From Rhizobium sp. CB3090 (lineage in GTDB: Bacteria; Pseudomonadota; Alphaproteobacteria; Rhizobiales; Rhizobiaceae): a DNA stretch of 64,000 bases. The stretch spans positions 2,108,001-2,172,000 of the forward strand of contig NZ_CP121662.1 of assembly GCF_029714285.1 (NCBI RefSeq), given 5' to 3'. A program made the position numbers and the translations under genes. Below the pieces are notes generated by a model. That model searched no databases, was not told the DNA's origin, and saw only the letters and a list, made by a program, of their open reading frames with translations. This document shows, piece after piece, positions 1 through 7,727 of the stretch. Position 1 is the first letter of the stretch, and every line of letters begins with the position of its first letter.

Positions 1-18
1 CCGATGAGGGGAAACGGC

Positions 19-915
19 ATGCCATTGGATTGGGATAAGCTGCGTATCTTTCACGCGGCTGCCGAAGCGGGCTCGTTCACGCACGCGGCGGATAAATTGC
101 ATCTGTCCCAATCCGCCATCAGCCGCCAGGTCAGCGCCCTCGAGCAGGATGTCGGCATCAAGCTGTTCCATCGTCACGCCCGCGGCTTGATCCTGACCGA
201 GCAGGGCGAATTGCTTTATCGCACCGCGCATGACGTTCTCTTGAAGCTTGAAACGGTCAAGATGCAATTGACCGAGACAACTGACAAGCCGAGCGGCAAA
301 CTGCGCGTGACGACGACCGTCGGCCTCGGCCAGGGCTGGCTGACCGACAAGATCCAGGAATTCCTGCAGCTTTACCCTGATATGTCGATCCAGCTCATCC
401 TCGACAATGAGGAGCTGGATGTGAACATGCGCCATGCGGATTGCGCCATCCGGCTGCGCCAGCCGCAGCAGTCGGACTTGATCCAGCGCAAGCTTTTCAC
501 TGTGCATATGCATGTCTACGCCGCCCCCTCCTACATCAACCGCTATGGCGAACCGCAGTCGCTGGAGGCTCTGGACGAGCATCGCATCATCAGCTTCGGC
601 GAGCCGGCGCCGAACTACTTGCTCGACGTCAACTGGCTGGAGATTGCCGGCCGCTCGTCGGATAACAAGCGTGTTCCGCATCTGCAGATCAACAGCCAGA
701 CCTCCATCAAGCGAGCCTGCCTGCTCGGCATCGGCATCGCCGTTTTGCCGGACTATATCGTCGGCCGCGATCCGGGACTCATTCAGCTCGCTATCAATGC
801 CGACGTACCGTCCTTCGACACCTATTTCTGCTACCCAGACGAAATGAAAAACGCCGCCAAGCTCAAGGTTTTTCGAGATTTTATCGTCGCCAAGGCGCGG
901 AACTGGAACTTTTAG
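19..915 (+). CDS. lsrB: LysR-family regulator LsrB/VtlR
   Basis: This is a LysR-type transcriptional activator of 298 residues. An N-terminal winged helix-turn-helix (about residues 5-63, with AADKLHLSQSAISRQVSALE) is followed by a periplasmic-binding-like effector domain (about 93-298). The start at 19 is chosen because GAGGGG lies seven bases upstream; an in-frame ATG at 4 has no such site. In Sinorhizobium, Agrobacterium and Brucella this regulator (LsrB/VtlR) controls oxidative-stress and envelope genes and AbcR sRNA genes. The two AbcR-like RNAs just downstream support the assignment. Cysteines at 142, 234 and 271 are candidates for the oxidant sensing reported for LsrB. Its own promoter lies outside the window. 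Confidence 0.88.
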   Translation: MPLDWDKLRIFHAAAEAGSFTHAADKLHLSQSAISRQVSALEQDVGIKLFHRHARGLILTEQGELLYRTAHDVLLKLETVKMQLTETTDKPSGKLRVTTTVGLGQGWLTDKIQEFLQLYPDMSIQLILDNEELDVNMRHADCAIRLRQPQQSDLIQRKLFTVHMHVYAAPSYINRYGEPQSLEALDEHRIISFGEPAPNYLLDVNWLEIAGRSSDNKRVPHLQINSQTSIKRACLLGIGIAVLPDYIVGRDPGLIQLAINADVPSFDTYFCYPDEMKNAAKLKVFRDFIVAKARNWNF

Positions 916-976
916 TTGACCTAAGGCTCTGCGCCACAAGCATTTTTTGCCGTTATAAATTTGTCACGCGTATGAC

Positions 977-991
977 GCATAGCTGATATGC
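977..991. promoter_or_regulatory. Dyad GCATA-N5-TATGC upstream of first AbcR RNA
   Basis: A perfect 5-bp inverted repeat with a 5-bp spacer lies about 64 bp before the conserved AUGGUGG start of the first small RNA. An identical-arm dyad is found 203 bp further on, before the second RNA. The position suits a LysR-type activator site, and LsrB/VtlR is the obvious candidate because its gene is adjacent. The symmetry is seen; binding is inferred. Confidence 0.6.
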
Positions 992-1039
992 GCAAATGAG
1001 AGTTGAAGCCTGCCCAATTAACTACCATATCGCACATAG

Positions 1040-1153
1040 CTGATGCATATGGTGGCTTTTCCTCCCAGTTCCACCGCATTGGCTGTTCCCCTCTGGAGGT
1101 TTTTAACCTTCATACCTATAGGGCCCTGGTTGTTACCGGTGGCCCTTTTTTTT
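1040..1153 (+). ncRNA. abcR1: AbcR-type (alpha-r15) trans-acting sRNA, copy 1
   Basis: This non-coding RNA ends in a strong intrinsic terminator (GC stem 1121-1145, then eight T). The 5' part folds as GGTGG/CCACC (from 1051) around a loop containing CUUUUCCUCCCAGUU. A second C-rich stretch, GUUCCCCUCUGGAGG, follows near 1084-1099. These two anti-Shine-Dalgarno segments are the hallmark of Hfq-dependent AbcR/alpha-r15 RNAs, which repress ABC-transporter mRNAs in Rhizobiales, and a tandem pair beside lsrB is the known arrangement. The 5' end is approximate (about 1035-1048). Which copy corresponds to AbcR1 or AbcR2 of other species cannot be told from sequence alone. Confidence 0.87.
1121..1153 (+). 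terminator. Intrinsic terminator of AbcR copy 1
   Basis: The stem GGGCC-CUGGU pairs with ACCGG-(U)-GGCCC around a UGUU loop and is followed by eight T at 1146-1153. It ends the first small RNA before the operator of the second, so the two RNAs are separate transcription units. Confidence 0.88.
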
Positions 1154-1179
1154 GCCTTTTTGCGCCAAAGGTCGCAAAT

Positions 1180-1194
1180 GCATAACTGCTATGC
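1180..1194. promoter_or_regulatory. Dyad GCATA-N5-TATGC upstream of second AbcR RNA
   Basis: This repeats the dyad at 977-991 with the same arms and spacer length but a different spacer sequence (ACTGC against GCTGA). The offset is exactly 203 bp, the same as the offset between the two RNAs, so dyad and RNA are duplicated in register. Conserved arms with a diverged spacer suggest a selected protein-binding site, probably for LsrB/VtlR. Confidence 0.6.
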
Positions 1195-1242
1195 ACAAAA
1201 AAGCATTGCGCACTGCACAAATTAGCATCATACCGCACTTAG

Positions 1243-1355
1243 CTGATGCATATGGTGGCTTTTCCTCCCAGTTCCACCGCAGCAGCTGTTCCCCTCTGGA
1301 GGTTTTGACCTTCACACCTATAGGGCCCCGGTTTTTCCGGCGGCCCTCTTTTTTT
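1243..1355 (+). ncRNA. abcR2: AbcR-type (alpha-r15) trans-acting sRNA, copy 2
   Basis: The second tandem small RNA is nearly identical to the first over its first 60 bases or so: the GGUGG/CCACC hairpin, the CUUUUCCUCCCAGUU loop and the GUUCCCCUCUGGAGG segment. The main change is in the linker (CAGCAGCUG against CAUUGGCUG). The terminator halves differ more but keep the same fold. Like copy 1 it should act with Hfq on ribosome-binding sites of transporter mRNAs. The 5' end is approximate. The sequence cannot say whether the copies have different targets. Confidence 0.87.
1323..1355 (+). terminator. Intrinsic terminator of AbcR copy 2
   Basis: GGGCC-CCGG pairs with CCGG-c-GGCCC over a U-rich loop and is followed by CTCTTTTTTT. 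It isolates the second small RNA from arsR downstream. Confidence 0.85.
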
Positions 1356-1420
1356 GCCCAAATTCTGAGCATGCTGTCGTAGTGAATTGCGTAAAATAAT
1401 TTGCTGCGGCGCATCTTGAT

Positions 1421-1462
1421 ATATCGAAAATCAACGATACATAAATCGTCGGTTTTCGATAT
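1421..1462. promoter_or_regulatory. 42-bp near-perfect palindrome before arsR
   Basis: Left arm 1421-1438 and right arm 1445-1462 are reverse complements at 16 of 18 positions, around the six-base centre ACATAA. The outer halves are ATATCGAAAA and TTTTCGATAT. The palindrome ends 16 bp before the arsR start codon, so it overlaps the expected promoter or leader. An autoregulatory operator for the ArsR protein is the simplest reading. Its length would allow two dimers to bind. Confidence 0.7.
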
Positions 1463-1478
1463 TCGCTTGGTGAGCATC

Positions 1479-1772
1479 ATGGACAGAACTGAGATATTGA
1501 AGGCGTTGGCCCATCCGGCCAGGCTCGAAATCCTCAATCAGCTCAAAGATCCGCACACACATTTTCCGACCCAGGAACACCCGCTGGAACTGGGCGTATG
1601 CGCCAGTCAGTTCGAGCGTTGCGGCCTGTCGCAATCCACCGTTTCCGCCCATCTCGGCACATTGCATCGCGCTGGGCTTGTGACCACCAAGCGCCTCGGC
1701 CAATGGATTTTCTATAAGCGCAACGAGGAAACCATCGCCGAATTCCTTGCGACCCTGCAAAAGGAACTTTGA
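1479..1772 (+). CDS. ArsR-family winged-helix regulator
   Basis: This 97-residue protein is a single ArsR/SmtB helix-turn-helix domain (EILKALAHPARLEILNQL near the N-terminus; recognition helix about 50-62, SQSTVSAHLGTLHRAGL). The start at 1479 gives the family's usual length; the open frame extends further upstream, but over the palindrome. Cys41 and Cys48 flank the recognition helix and could sense thiol-reactive compounds or metal. The neighbouring Old Yellow Enzyme, which reduces electrophilic alkenes, makes electrophile sensing plausible. A similar ArsR gene follows lsrB and the AbcR RNAs in related rhizobia, so this is probably ancestral context. The inducer is unknown. Confidence 0.85.
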   Translation: MDRTEILKALAHPARLEILNQLKDPHTHFPTQEHPLELGVCASQFERCGLSQSTVSAHLGTLHRAGLVTTKRLGQWIFYKRNEETIAEFLATLQKEL

Positions 1773-1908
1773 CATGCCGCTTGCCGGTGTTGCCAAAGCG
1801 ATCGTTGATCTAGCCGCCTTCGCGACCGCCGGAGCGAAAAGAGCAGCGCCGCCGCCTCCCAAGCCTCTCTCTCAGCACTTCACCTCACACGACAAGAAAG
1901 GAATTTCC

Positions 1909-3018
1909 ATGAGCAAACTCTTTGAACCGACCAAGCTTGGCGATATCTCCCTCGCCAACCGGATCGTCATGGCACCGCTGACGCGCAATCGTTCTCCGAA
2001 TGCTGTGCCGAACGACTTGAATGTCAAATATTATGCCCAGCGCGCCACCGCTGGCCTGATCATCACCGAAGCAACCGCCATCACCCATCAGGGCCAGGGC
2101 TATGCGGACGTGCCCGGTCTCTACACAAAAGAAGCCCTCGACGGCTGGAAGAAAGTGACCGATGCCGTGCATGCAAACGGCGGCAAGATCGTCGTGCAGA
2201 TGTGGCATGTCGGCCGGATCTCCCACACCACGCTGCAGCCGAACGGCGGCAAACCTGTCTCCTCCACCTCCAGGCGCGCCAATGCCAAGACCTATCTGGT
2301 CAACGGCGACGGCAGCGGCGCTTTTGCCGATGTCTCGGAACCGCGCGCTCTTGAGGCATCCGAAATTCCGGGAATCATCGAAGATTACCGCAAGGCCGCC
2401 CGCGCCGCGATCGAAGCCGGTTTTGACGGCGTCGAAATCCATGGCGCCAACGGCTATCTCATCGACCAGTTCCTGCGCGCCGATGTCAACGATCGCACCG
2501 ACCAGTATGGTGGTTCGATCGAAAACCGCGCCCGTTTCCTTTTCGAAGTAGTGGATGCTGTGACCAAGGAAGTCGGCGCCGGCCGCACCGCGATCCGCAT
2601 CTCGCCGGTGACACCGTCGGGCGATGCCAGCGACCCCCACCCGCAGGCGCTCTTTACCTATGTCGTCGAAGGTCTGGCGAAGTATGGTCTCGCCTATATC
2701 CACGTCGTCGAAGGCCAGACTGGCGGCGCACGTGACTTCCTGCCCTTCGACTATGATGCCCTGCATGCTACCTATAAGGCTGCGGGCGGCAAGGCAGCCT
2801 GGATGCTCAACAATGGCTACAATCGCGAGATGGCCGTCGAGGCGGTCGAACGCGGCAAGGCCGACGTCGTTGCCTTCGGCAAGCCATTCATCGCCAATCC
2901 GGACCTCGTGCGCCGTCTGAAGGAAAACGCCCCCCTCGCTGCCCTCAACCAGGCAACGCTCTATGGCGGCGGCGCAAACGGCTATGCTGACTACCCGACT
3001 CTCGACGAAGTGGCTTAA
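1909..3018 (+). CDS. Old Yellow Enzyme family alkene reductase (NemA-like)
   Basis: This is an FMN-dependent ene-reductase of 369 residues that reduces activated C=C bonds such as N-ethylmaleimide, enones and nitro compounds with NAD(P)H. It forms a TIM barrel: FMN contacts in MAPLTRNRS (21-29), the substrate-binding pair His178/Asn181 and Tyr183 in HGANGYLIDQFLR, and a C-terminal phosphate loop (NNGYNREMAVEAVERGKAD, AFGKPFIANPDLV). The start at 1909 follows GAAAGGAA. An in-frame ATG at 1774, close behind arsR, would add 45 low-complexity residues not seen in the family. Co-directional with arsR; probably detoxification under its control. Confidence 0.92.
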   Translation: MSKLFEPTKLGDISLANRIVMAPLTRNRSPNAVPNDLNVKYYAQRATAGLIITEATAITHQGQGYADVPGLYTKEALDGWKKVTDAVHANGGKIVVQMWHVGRISHTTLQPNGGKPVSSTSRRANAKTYLVNGDGSGAFADVSEPRALEASEIPGIIEDYRKAARAAIEAGFDGVEIHGANGYLIDQFLRADVNDRTDQYGGSIENRARFLFEVVDAVTKEVGAGRTAIRISPVTPSGDASDPHPQALFTYVVEGLAKYGLAYIHVVEGQTGGARDFLPFDYDALHATYKAAGGKAAWMLNNGYNREMAVEAVERGKADVVAFGKPFIANPDLVRRLKENAPLAALNQATLYGGGANGYADYPTLDEVA

Positions 3019-3042
3019 CTCCCGCCGCTCCGGTCATGACGG

Positions 3043-3073
3043 AAATCCCGCTGCAAGGCGGGATTTTCTTTTT
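3043..3073 (+). terminator. Intrinsic terminator after the ene-reductase
   Basis: AAATCCCGC pairs with GCGGGATTT around TGCAAG, followed by a T-rich run (TTTTCTTTTT). It ends the arsR/OYE transcript just before the RIME-type repeat. Confidence 0.85.
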
Positions 3074-3085
3074 GGTGGCAGCCAA

Positions 3086-3187
3086 TAGAGCACTTCCAGG
3101 AAAAGTGCTCAGCGGTTTTCCGTCCGGAATGCGTAAAAACAAAGAGATAGAGCGGGAAAGCGATTCCATGAAACGCTGAACCGCTCT
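3086..3187 (+). repeat. RIME-type intergenic repeat, copy 1
   Basis: About 100 bp closely matching copies at 39959-40059 (same orientation) and 13408-13507 (inverted). It contains a hairpin AGCACTT/AAGTGCT, a central conserved block GCGGTTTTCCGTCCGGAAT, and an outer hairpin AGAGCGG/CCGCTCT. Two palindromes in about 100 bp fit the published description of rhizobial RIME1 elements. This copy ends 12 bp before the next start codon. Confidence 0.8.
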
Positions 3188-3199
3188 ACAGTACCCCAC

Positions 3200-4000
3200 A
3201 TGTTTGATCCCTATCTGAAGCGCTGGTCGCTTACGCCGGATGGCGAGGCGATTATCACCCGTTCCAGCCATCTCCTGCCGGTCATCTGGCGCGGCGTGCC
3301 CGCCATGCTGAAGGTCGCACGGGATAATGACGAGAAGCTCGGCAGCCAGGTCTTGCGCTGGTGGAATGGCAACGGCGCCGCGCACGTCTACGAACATGAC
3401 AGCGACGCAGCACTGCTGGAAAGAGCGACCGGACAAGACTCGCTGCTAACAATGGCGATGGAGGGCGATGATGACGAGGCAAGCCGGATCATCTGTCGCA
3501 CGGTCGCAAAGCTCCACGCGCCGCGGGCAGCGCCGTTGCCCGATCTCGTCCCGCTCGATCGCTGGTTCCGCGAGCTGGAGCCTGCGGCGCGCGCCCATGG
3601 CGGCATCCTGACCTCCTGCGCCGAGATTGCCCGTCACCTGCTTTCGGATCAGCGCGACCTCACCGTGCTGCATGGCGATATCCACCACGAGAATATTATG
3701 GATTTTGGTCCTCGCGGCTGGCTCGCCATCGACCCGAAGCGCGTCTGTGGCGAACGCGGTTACGATTTCGCCAATACCTTCTGCAATCCGGAACTCCCCA
3801 TCGTCACCATGCCCGGTCGCCTACAACGGCAATTGCCGATCGTCTGCACCGAAGCAAGATTGGAACCGAAGCGGATGCTGCAATGGATCGTCGCCTATGC
3901 CGGTCTCTCCGCCGCCTGGTTTCTCAACGACGGCGACACCAGGAATGCTGAGTCGGATTTTACCGTCGCTGGGATAGCGCTTGCCGAACTCCAGGCCTGA
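3200..4000 (+). CDS. Aminoglycoside/hydroxyurea phosphotransferase (APH(6)-like)
   Basis: This 266-residue protein is a kinase of the streptomycin 6-kinase/hydroxyurea resistance family. It has the eukaryotic-kinase-like core: a lysine in PAMLKVA (about 35-41), the catalytic loop HGDIHHENI with Asp160, and a metal-binding IDPKRVCGERGYDFAN segment. Such proteins phosphorylate small hydroxylated compounds; chromosomal copies need not confer resistance. The N-terminus FDPYLKRWSLTPDG matches the family, so the start looks right. No Shine-Dalgarno is visible because a RIME-type repeat ends 12 bp upstream. It faces the SDR gene's 3' end. Confidence 0.83.
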   Translation: MFDPYLKRWSLTPDGEAIITRSSHLLPVIWRGVPAMLKVARDNDEKLGSQVLRWWNGNGAAHVYEHDSDAALLERATGQDSLLTMAMEGDDDEASRIICRTVAKLHAPRAAPLPDLVPLDRWFRELEPAARAHGGILTSCAEIARHLLSDQRDLTVLHGDIHHENIMDFGPRGWLAIDPKRVCGERGYDFANTFCNPELPIVTMPGRLQRQLPIVCTEARLEPKRMLQWIVAYAGLSAAWFLNDGDTRNAESDFTVAGIALAELQA

Positions 4001-4009
4001 CGGCGCTCC

Positions 4010-4984
4010 TCATCGTGCCGGCAAGCAGCCGAGTGACACTAGGCTCGTCTTCACCGCCTCGTCGATCGGCGTATGCGGCTCCTCGCCGAGCACAGCCACC
4101 AGCCTGTCATTTTTCATCTGCAGCGGCACCTTCCAGAGATAGCGCATTTCACGCAGCTCCTTCATCAACGGCACGAAAGGCGCGGCAAGCGGTAGTATCC
4201 ACCAGGGAAAGGACTTCGCTTTCACTTTATGTCCGACCGCCCGCTCGATCGCACCAATCATCTGCAGGCCGTCTCCATCCCAGTGGCCGCGCATGTGGTA
4301 GACGGCAAAAGCGGGAAGCGCATCGCCTTTCTCGATCAGCCGGATCATTGTTTCCGCGACGTCGGGCAGATAGGCCCATTGATGACCGATACCTGTTCTG
4401 CCGGGATTGGTCACCGACGTTACCGGCTTGCCGGGTTTTACAACGCCTTGCGAGAACCAGCTATTGGTGGCGTACCCGCCGAAGAAATCCCCAGCGCGGA
4501 GGATGATGACCGACGTGCCGGCCTCTGCTGCCTCCTTCAGGCGCCGCTCCATTTCGACGCGGATCGCGCCCTTGCGTGTTTGCGGATGTTGCGGGCTGTC
4601 CTCGGTGACATCGGGAAGGACATCCGGCCCGAAATTGTAGACCGTGCCCGGCAGGACGATCCTCGCACCCACCGCTTTTGCTGCCGCGATCGTGCTGTCG
4701 AGCATCGGCAGCACCAGTTGCCCCCAGTTGCGATAGCCGGGCGGATTGACGGCATGCACGATAACCTCGGCGCCATCAGCCGCCTTCAATACGTCACTCG
4801 CCTGCATCGCATCGCCCTGCACCCAGTCGAAGCCAGGCTCGCGGCGCGCGGCCTCCGCCGCGTTGCGGTTCAGCGCCCGGATGCGCCAGCCACGGGCGGC
4901 GAGCCCACGGGCGACTGTGCCGCCGATACCGCCAGTGGCGCCTAGTATGAGAGCGGTCTTTCCAGTGTTCATCTGCTCAGTCAT
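4010..4984 (-). CDS. NAD(P)-binding SDR-type oxidoreductase/epimerase
   Basis: An atypical short-chain dehydrogenase of 324 residues. The Rossmann motif GATGGIGGTVARGLAARG lies at the N-terminus, and the ALNRN turn after strand 2 may bind the NADP phosphate. A PGTVYNFGPD segment sits where the active-site Tyr is expected in extended SDRs. The start at 4984 is preferred because GGAG lies seven bases upstream; ATG at 4996 has none. It is transcribed away from the LysR gene at 5075, across 90 bp, so that regulator probably controls it. The substrate cannot be deduced. Confidence 0.82.
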   Translation of the reverse strand: MTEQMNTGKTALILGATGGIGGTVARGLAARGWRIRALNRNAAEAARREPGFDWVQGDAMQASDVLKAADGAEVIVHAVNPPGYRNWGQLVLPMLDSTIAAAKAVGARIVLPGTVYNFGPDVLPDVTEDSPQHPQTRKGAIRVEMERRLKEAAEAGTSVIILRAGDFFGGYATNSWFSQGVVKPGKPVTSVTNPGRTGIGHQWAYLPDVAETMIRLIEKGDALPAFAVYHMRGHWDGDGLQMIGAIERAVGHKVKAKSFPWWILPLAAPFVPLMKELREMRYLWKVPLQMKNDRLVAVLGEEPHTPIDEAVKTSLVSLGCLPAR

Positions 4985-5074
4985 CGTTATCTCCATCGGT
5001 TGATGAGATGACTATGCCGCGCAGCCGCGATAAACGAAATTGCCAAAAAATCTGCACATGATATACAAAAATCT

Positions 5075-5974
5075 ATGGCTATCGCATCCGAACCAAGCTG
5101 GGATTTCTACCGCACCTTCCTCGCCGTACTGCGTCACGGCTCGCTTTCGGCTGCCGCCCGAGAACTCGGCCTGACCCAGCCGACCATCGGCCGTCATATC
5201 GACGCGCTGGAAGAAACCGTCGGCGCCGAGCTTTTCACGCGCTCGCAACAAGGCCTTCTTCCGACGGACGCCGCCCTCGCCCTCAAACCCTATGCGGAAA
5301 CGCTGGCCAGCACGACCGCCGCGCTGCTGCGCGTCGCCTCCGAGACACGTGATAGCGTCGGCGGCACCGTGCGCATTAGCGCCAGTGAGGTTATCGGCGT
5401 GGAGGTACTACCGCCCATCCTCGCCGGGCTGCAGGCCGCACACCCCGATCTTATCATCGAGCTCTCAGCCTCGGATGCGGTGGAAGATTTGTTGCAGCGG
5501 GAAGCGGATATCGCCGTGCGCATGGTCGCGCCCACACAGGATGCACTGCTTGCGCGCCGTATCGGCATCATCCCCCTCGGCTTGTTCGCGCATCGCAACT
5601 ATCTGAAACGATGCGGCGAGCCCAAGAGCATCGGGGAGCTGCGCCACCACAAGCTGATCGGCTTCCACCGCCAGACCGCCTACATTCGCACCATGTTGAA
5701 GCGCTATCCCCTGCTCGACGGCATCTCCTTCGCCGTCAAGTCGGATCACAGCATCGCGTTGCACAACGCGTTGTGCGCTGGCATCGGCATCAGCTTCTAT
5801 CAAGTGCCGCTTGCGAAAAAGAATGAAAATCTTGTCCGGCTGCTGCCCGAGATCGAACTCTCGCTCGACACCTGGGTCGCCATGCATGAGAACCTGAAGA
5901 CCTCACCGCGCTGCCGCGTGACCTTCGATGCCCTGGTTGCCGGATTGCTGGACTACATCAAAGCTGGCGTATAG
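5075..5974 (+). CDS. LysR-family transcriptional regulator
   Basis: This 299-residue protein has a LysR helix-turn-helix at about 10-68 (SLSAAARELGLTQPTIGRHIDALE) and a substrate-binding domain at about 97-295. It is divergent from the SDR gene across a 90-bp gap, the usual layout for a LysR activator and its target. The effector domain resembles regulators of NAD(P)-dependent oxidoreductase genes, but the inducer is unknown. It is unrelated in context to the lsrB product at the start of the window. Confidence 0.88.
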   Translation: MAIASEPSWDFYRTFLAVLRHGSLSAAARELGLTQPTIGRHIDALEETVGAELFTRSQQGLLPTDAALALKPYAETLASTTAALLRVASETRDSVGGTVRISASEVIGVEVLPPILAGLQAAHPDLIIELSASDAVEDLLQREADIAVRMVAPTQDALLARRIGIIPLGLFAHRNYLKRCGEPKSIGELRHHKLIGFHRQTAYIRTMLKRYPLLDGISFAVKSDHSIALHNALCAGIGISFYQVPLAKKNENLVRLLPEIELSLDTWVAMHENLKTSPRCRVTFDALVAGLLDYIKAGV

Positions 5975-6039
5975 CGGGCCGTTGCGAAGCAACACTTCCT
6001 CGACGCGATGTCGATCAGGCATCACGTAGGCCGTAGCCT

Positions 6040-6321
6040 TCAGGCGCCGGGAGCCGTATCGACGGGCGGGAAGCGCACCTTGCCATCGACAACTTCCGTT
6101 TCCGGCCGGTCGCCGCCATCAGTGTATTCTTCGTGCCATTTTCCCCGCTCGTCCTGCCAACTGATCTCTGCCGAATCGCCGCCGACCTGCTGCTCGGCCG
6201 CCACGATCCTGGCTGCCTCGACTGCTTCGGAATGGGTCGGAAACGCCTCGGAATAGACTTCGCCGAAACGATAGGCCCATCCGCCGTCATGTGGCACAAT
6301 TTCGTAAGTGACCTTGACCAT
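6040..6321 (-). CDS. Small DUF2188-type protein
   Basis: This 93-residue protein resembles the DUF2188 family: an N-terminal YEIVPHDGGWAYRFGEVYSEAFPTHSEAVEAA segment with the typical aromatic W-Y-R pattern, then an acidic linker and WQDERGKWHEEY. No signal peptide or membrane segment is seen, so it is probably cytoplasmic. Function is unknown; related short proteins are common in rhizobia and may be stress-induced. It stands alone between the LysR gene and the antiporter. Confidence 0.72.
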   Translation of the reverse strand: MVKVTYEIVPHDGGWAYRFGEVYSEAFPTHSEAVEAARIVAAEQQVGGDSAEISWQDERGKWHEEYTDGGDRPETEVVDGKVRFPPVDTAPGA

Positions 6322-6552
6322 TCACAGCCTCCTTCTCATCTGCCAAGACCTTAGGTTCCGGGTGCCACCCGGCAGGACCGCGGTCCATCTCAGACGATTT
6401 GCAAGGATGCCGCGATATTGGGTTGGGCAGACCGATCAAGGCAGTATTCCATTAAACGGCGCGGACTGCAAATCTTGTCATCTACGCGCATGCTTGATGT
6501 GGGAAATCACTGATTTAGACTGCAAAAGCGAATCCGTGCGAAAGGTAAGGAC

Positions 6553-7650
6553 TTGGCAATATCGAGCTGGCCGAAGCAGGAAAAATTCCTGATCATCGCA
6601 TTTGCAATCGCTGTGATCGCCTATTTCGGCGAGCATGCGGTGCTGGAGATGGGGCGGATAGCATCGCTGTTGGCTGCCGCCGCCTTGATTGCAACCATCG
6701 TGCTTGTTTCCATGCGCGTCGCCCATCACGCCGAGATTTTGGCTACGAAAGTCGGCGATCCCTATGGCACGATGATCCTGACTTTATCGGCCGTCGCCGT
6801 CGAAGTGATCATGCTGGCGATCCTGATGGGCGGAGAAAGCTCGCCGACGCTCGTGCGCGATACGATCTATTCCGCCGTCATGCTCGACATCAACGGTATC
6901 CTTGGCCTTGCCGCCCTCCTGGGTGGGCTGAAGCATGGCGAGCAGCCCTATAACGACGATTCCAGCAAGACCTATGGCGTGATGATCCTGACCGCCATGG
7001 CCATTTCGATGATCGTGCCGGAATTCATCCCCGATGTGAAATGGCACTACTACTCCGCCTTCACCATCCTCGCGATGATCGCGCTCTATGCATTGTTCCT
7101 GCGCATGCAGGTAGGCAAGCACAGCTATTTCTTCAGCTACAGCTATCCGCGCAGCGAGAAGAAACAGGGCGCTCACGTGGATCATCATGACGAAGGCCCC
7201 ACCGCGATCTCCATCGTTACGATCCTGATCGGCGTCGTGCTGATCGGCGGGCTTGCCGAGTTCATGTCGGCCTTCATGGATGCCGGCCTCAGGGATAGCG
7301 GCGCGCCACCGGCGATCGCTGCCATCGTCGTTGCTGCCATTTCCGCCGCCCCCGAAATCCTGACGGCATTGCGCGCGGCACTCCGAAACCGCATGCAGGC
7401 GACTATCAATATCGCCATGGGCGCCTCGCTATCGACGGTCATCCTGACGGTGCCGGTCATGGAAGCGATCGCGCTCTATACGGGCCAGCCCTTCGTCATG
7501 GCCATGTCGCCGGTACAGACCGTGATGATCATGATCACTTTGATCGCCGCCGCGATCAATCTCAACGACGGCGAGACAAACGCCATCGAGGGCATGACGC
7601 ATTTCATCCTCTTCGCCACGTTCATCATGCTGACGGCGCTTGGACTTTGA
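6553..7650 (+). CDS. ChaA-type Ca2+(Na+,K+)/H+ antiporter
   Basis: This inner-membrane antiporter of the CaCA superfamily has 365 residues and about eleven hydrophobic helices. Two alpha-repeats carry the transport acids: GTMILTLSAVAVEVIMLAI (about 75-93) and AAISAAPEILTALRAALRN (about 259-277). A hydrophilic loop with histidines (HVDHHDEG, about 209-216) separates the halves. The start is a TTG at 6553 preceded by AAAGGTAAGG. The family exports calcium, sodium or potassium in exchange for protons, often at alkaline pH. No operon partner is apparent. Confidence 0.85.
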   Translation: MAISSWPKQEKFLIIAFAIAVIAYFGEHAVLEMGRIASLLAAAALIATIVLVSMRVAHHAEILATKVGDPYGTMILTLSAVAVEVIMLAILMGGESSPTLVRDTIYSAVMLDINGILGLAALLGGLKHGEQPYNDDSSKTYGVMILTAMAISMIVPEFIPDVKWHYYSAFTILAMIALYALFLRMQVGKHSYFFSYSYPRSEKKQGAHVDHHDEGPTAISIVTILIGVVLIGGLAEFMSAFMDAGLRDSGAPPAIAAIVVAAISAAPEILTALRAALRNRMQATINIAMGASLSTVILTVPVMEAIALYTGQPFVMAMSPVQTVMIMITLIAAAINLNDGETNAIEGMTHFILFATFIMLTALGL

Positions 7651-7727
7651 GTTTGATTTCAGAGAGTTAAGTCCAGGAGTGGAATCGAACTAAGAGGCAC
7701 TTGAATCACTCTATAAACTGAAGGAAG

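Noticed and set aside
1003..1382. Short plus-strand open frames over the AbcR region, and a minus-strand frame 1133-1537
   Set aside because: They run through the conserved sRNA hairpins, terminators and the arsR palindrome, and resemble no protein family.
1774..1908. In-frame 45-residue N-terminal extension of the Old Yellow Enzyme starting at ATG 1774
   Set aside because: It is low-complexity and not seen in the family; the ATG at 1909 has a good ribosome site. It remains possible because AAGGAA precedes 1774.
6322..6552. Possible small gene (6308-6592) before the antiporter
   Set aside because: It overlaps the antiporter start and the DUF2188 gene's promoter, with no motif or ribosome site.
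7680..7710. Stretch reminiscent of a tRNA 3' end (GAATCGAAC) near the broken toxin gene
   Set aside because: The T-arm bases do not pair and no acceptor stem is present; too little to call a tRNA remnant or attachment site.
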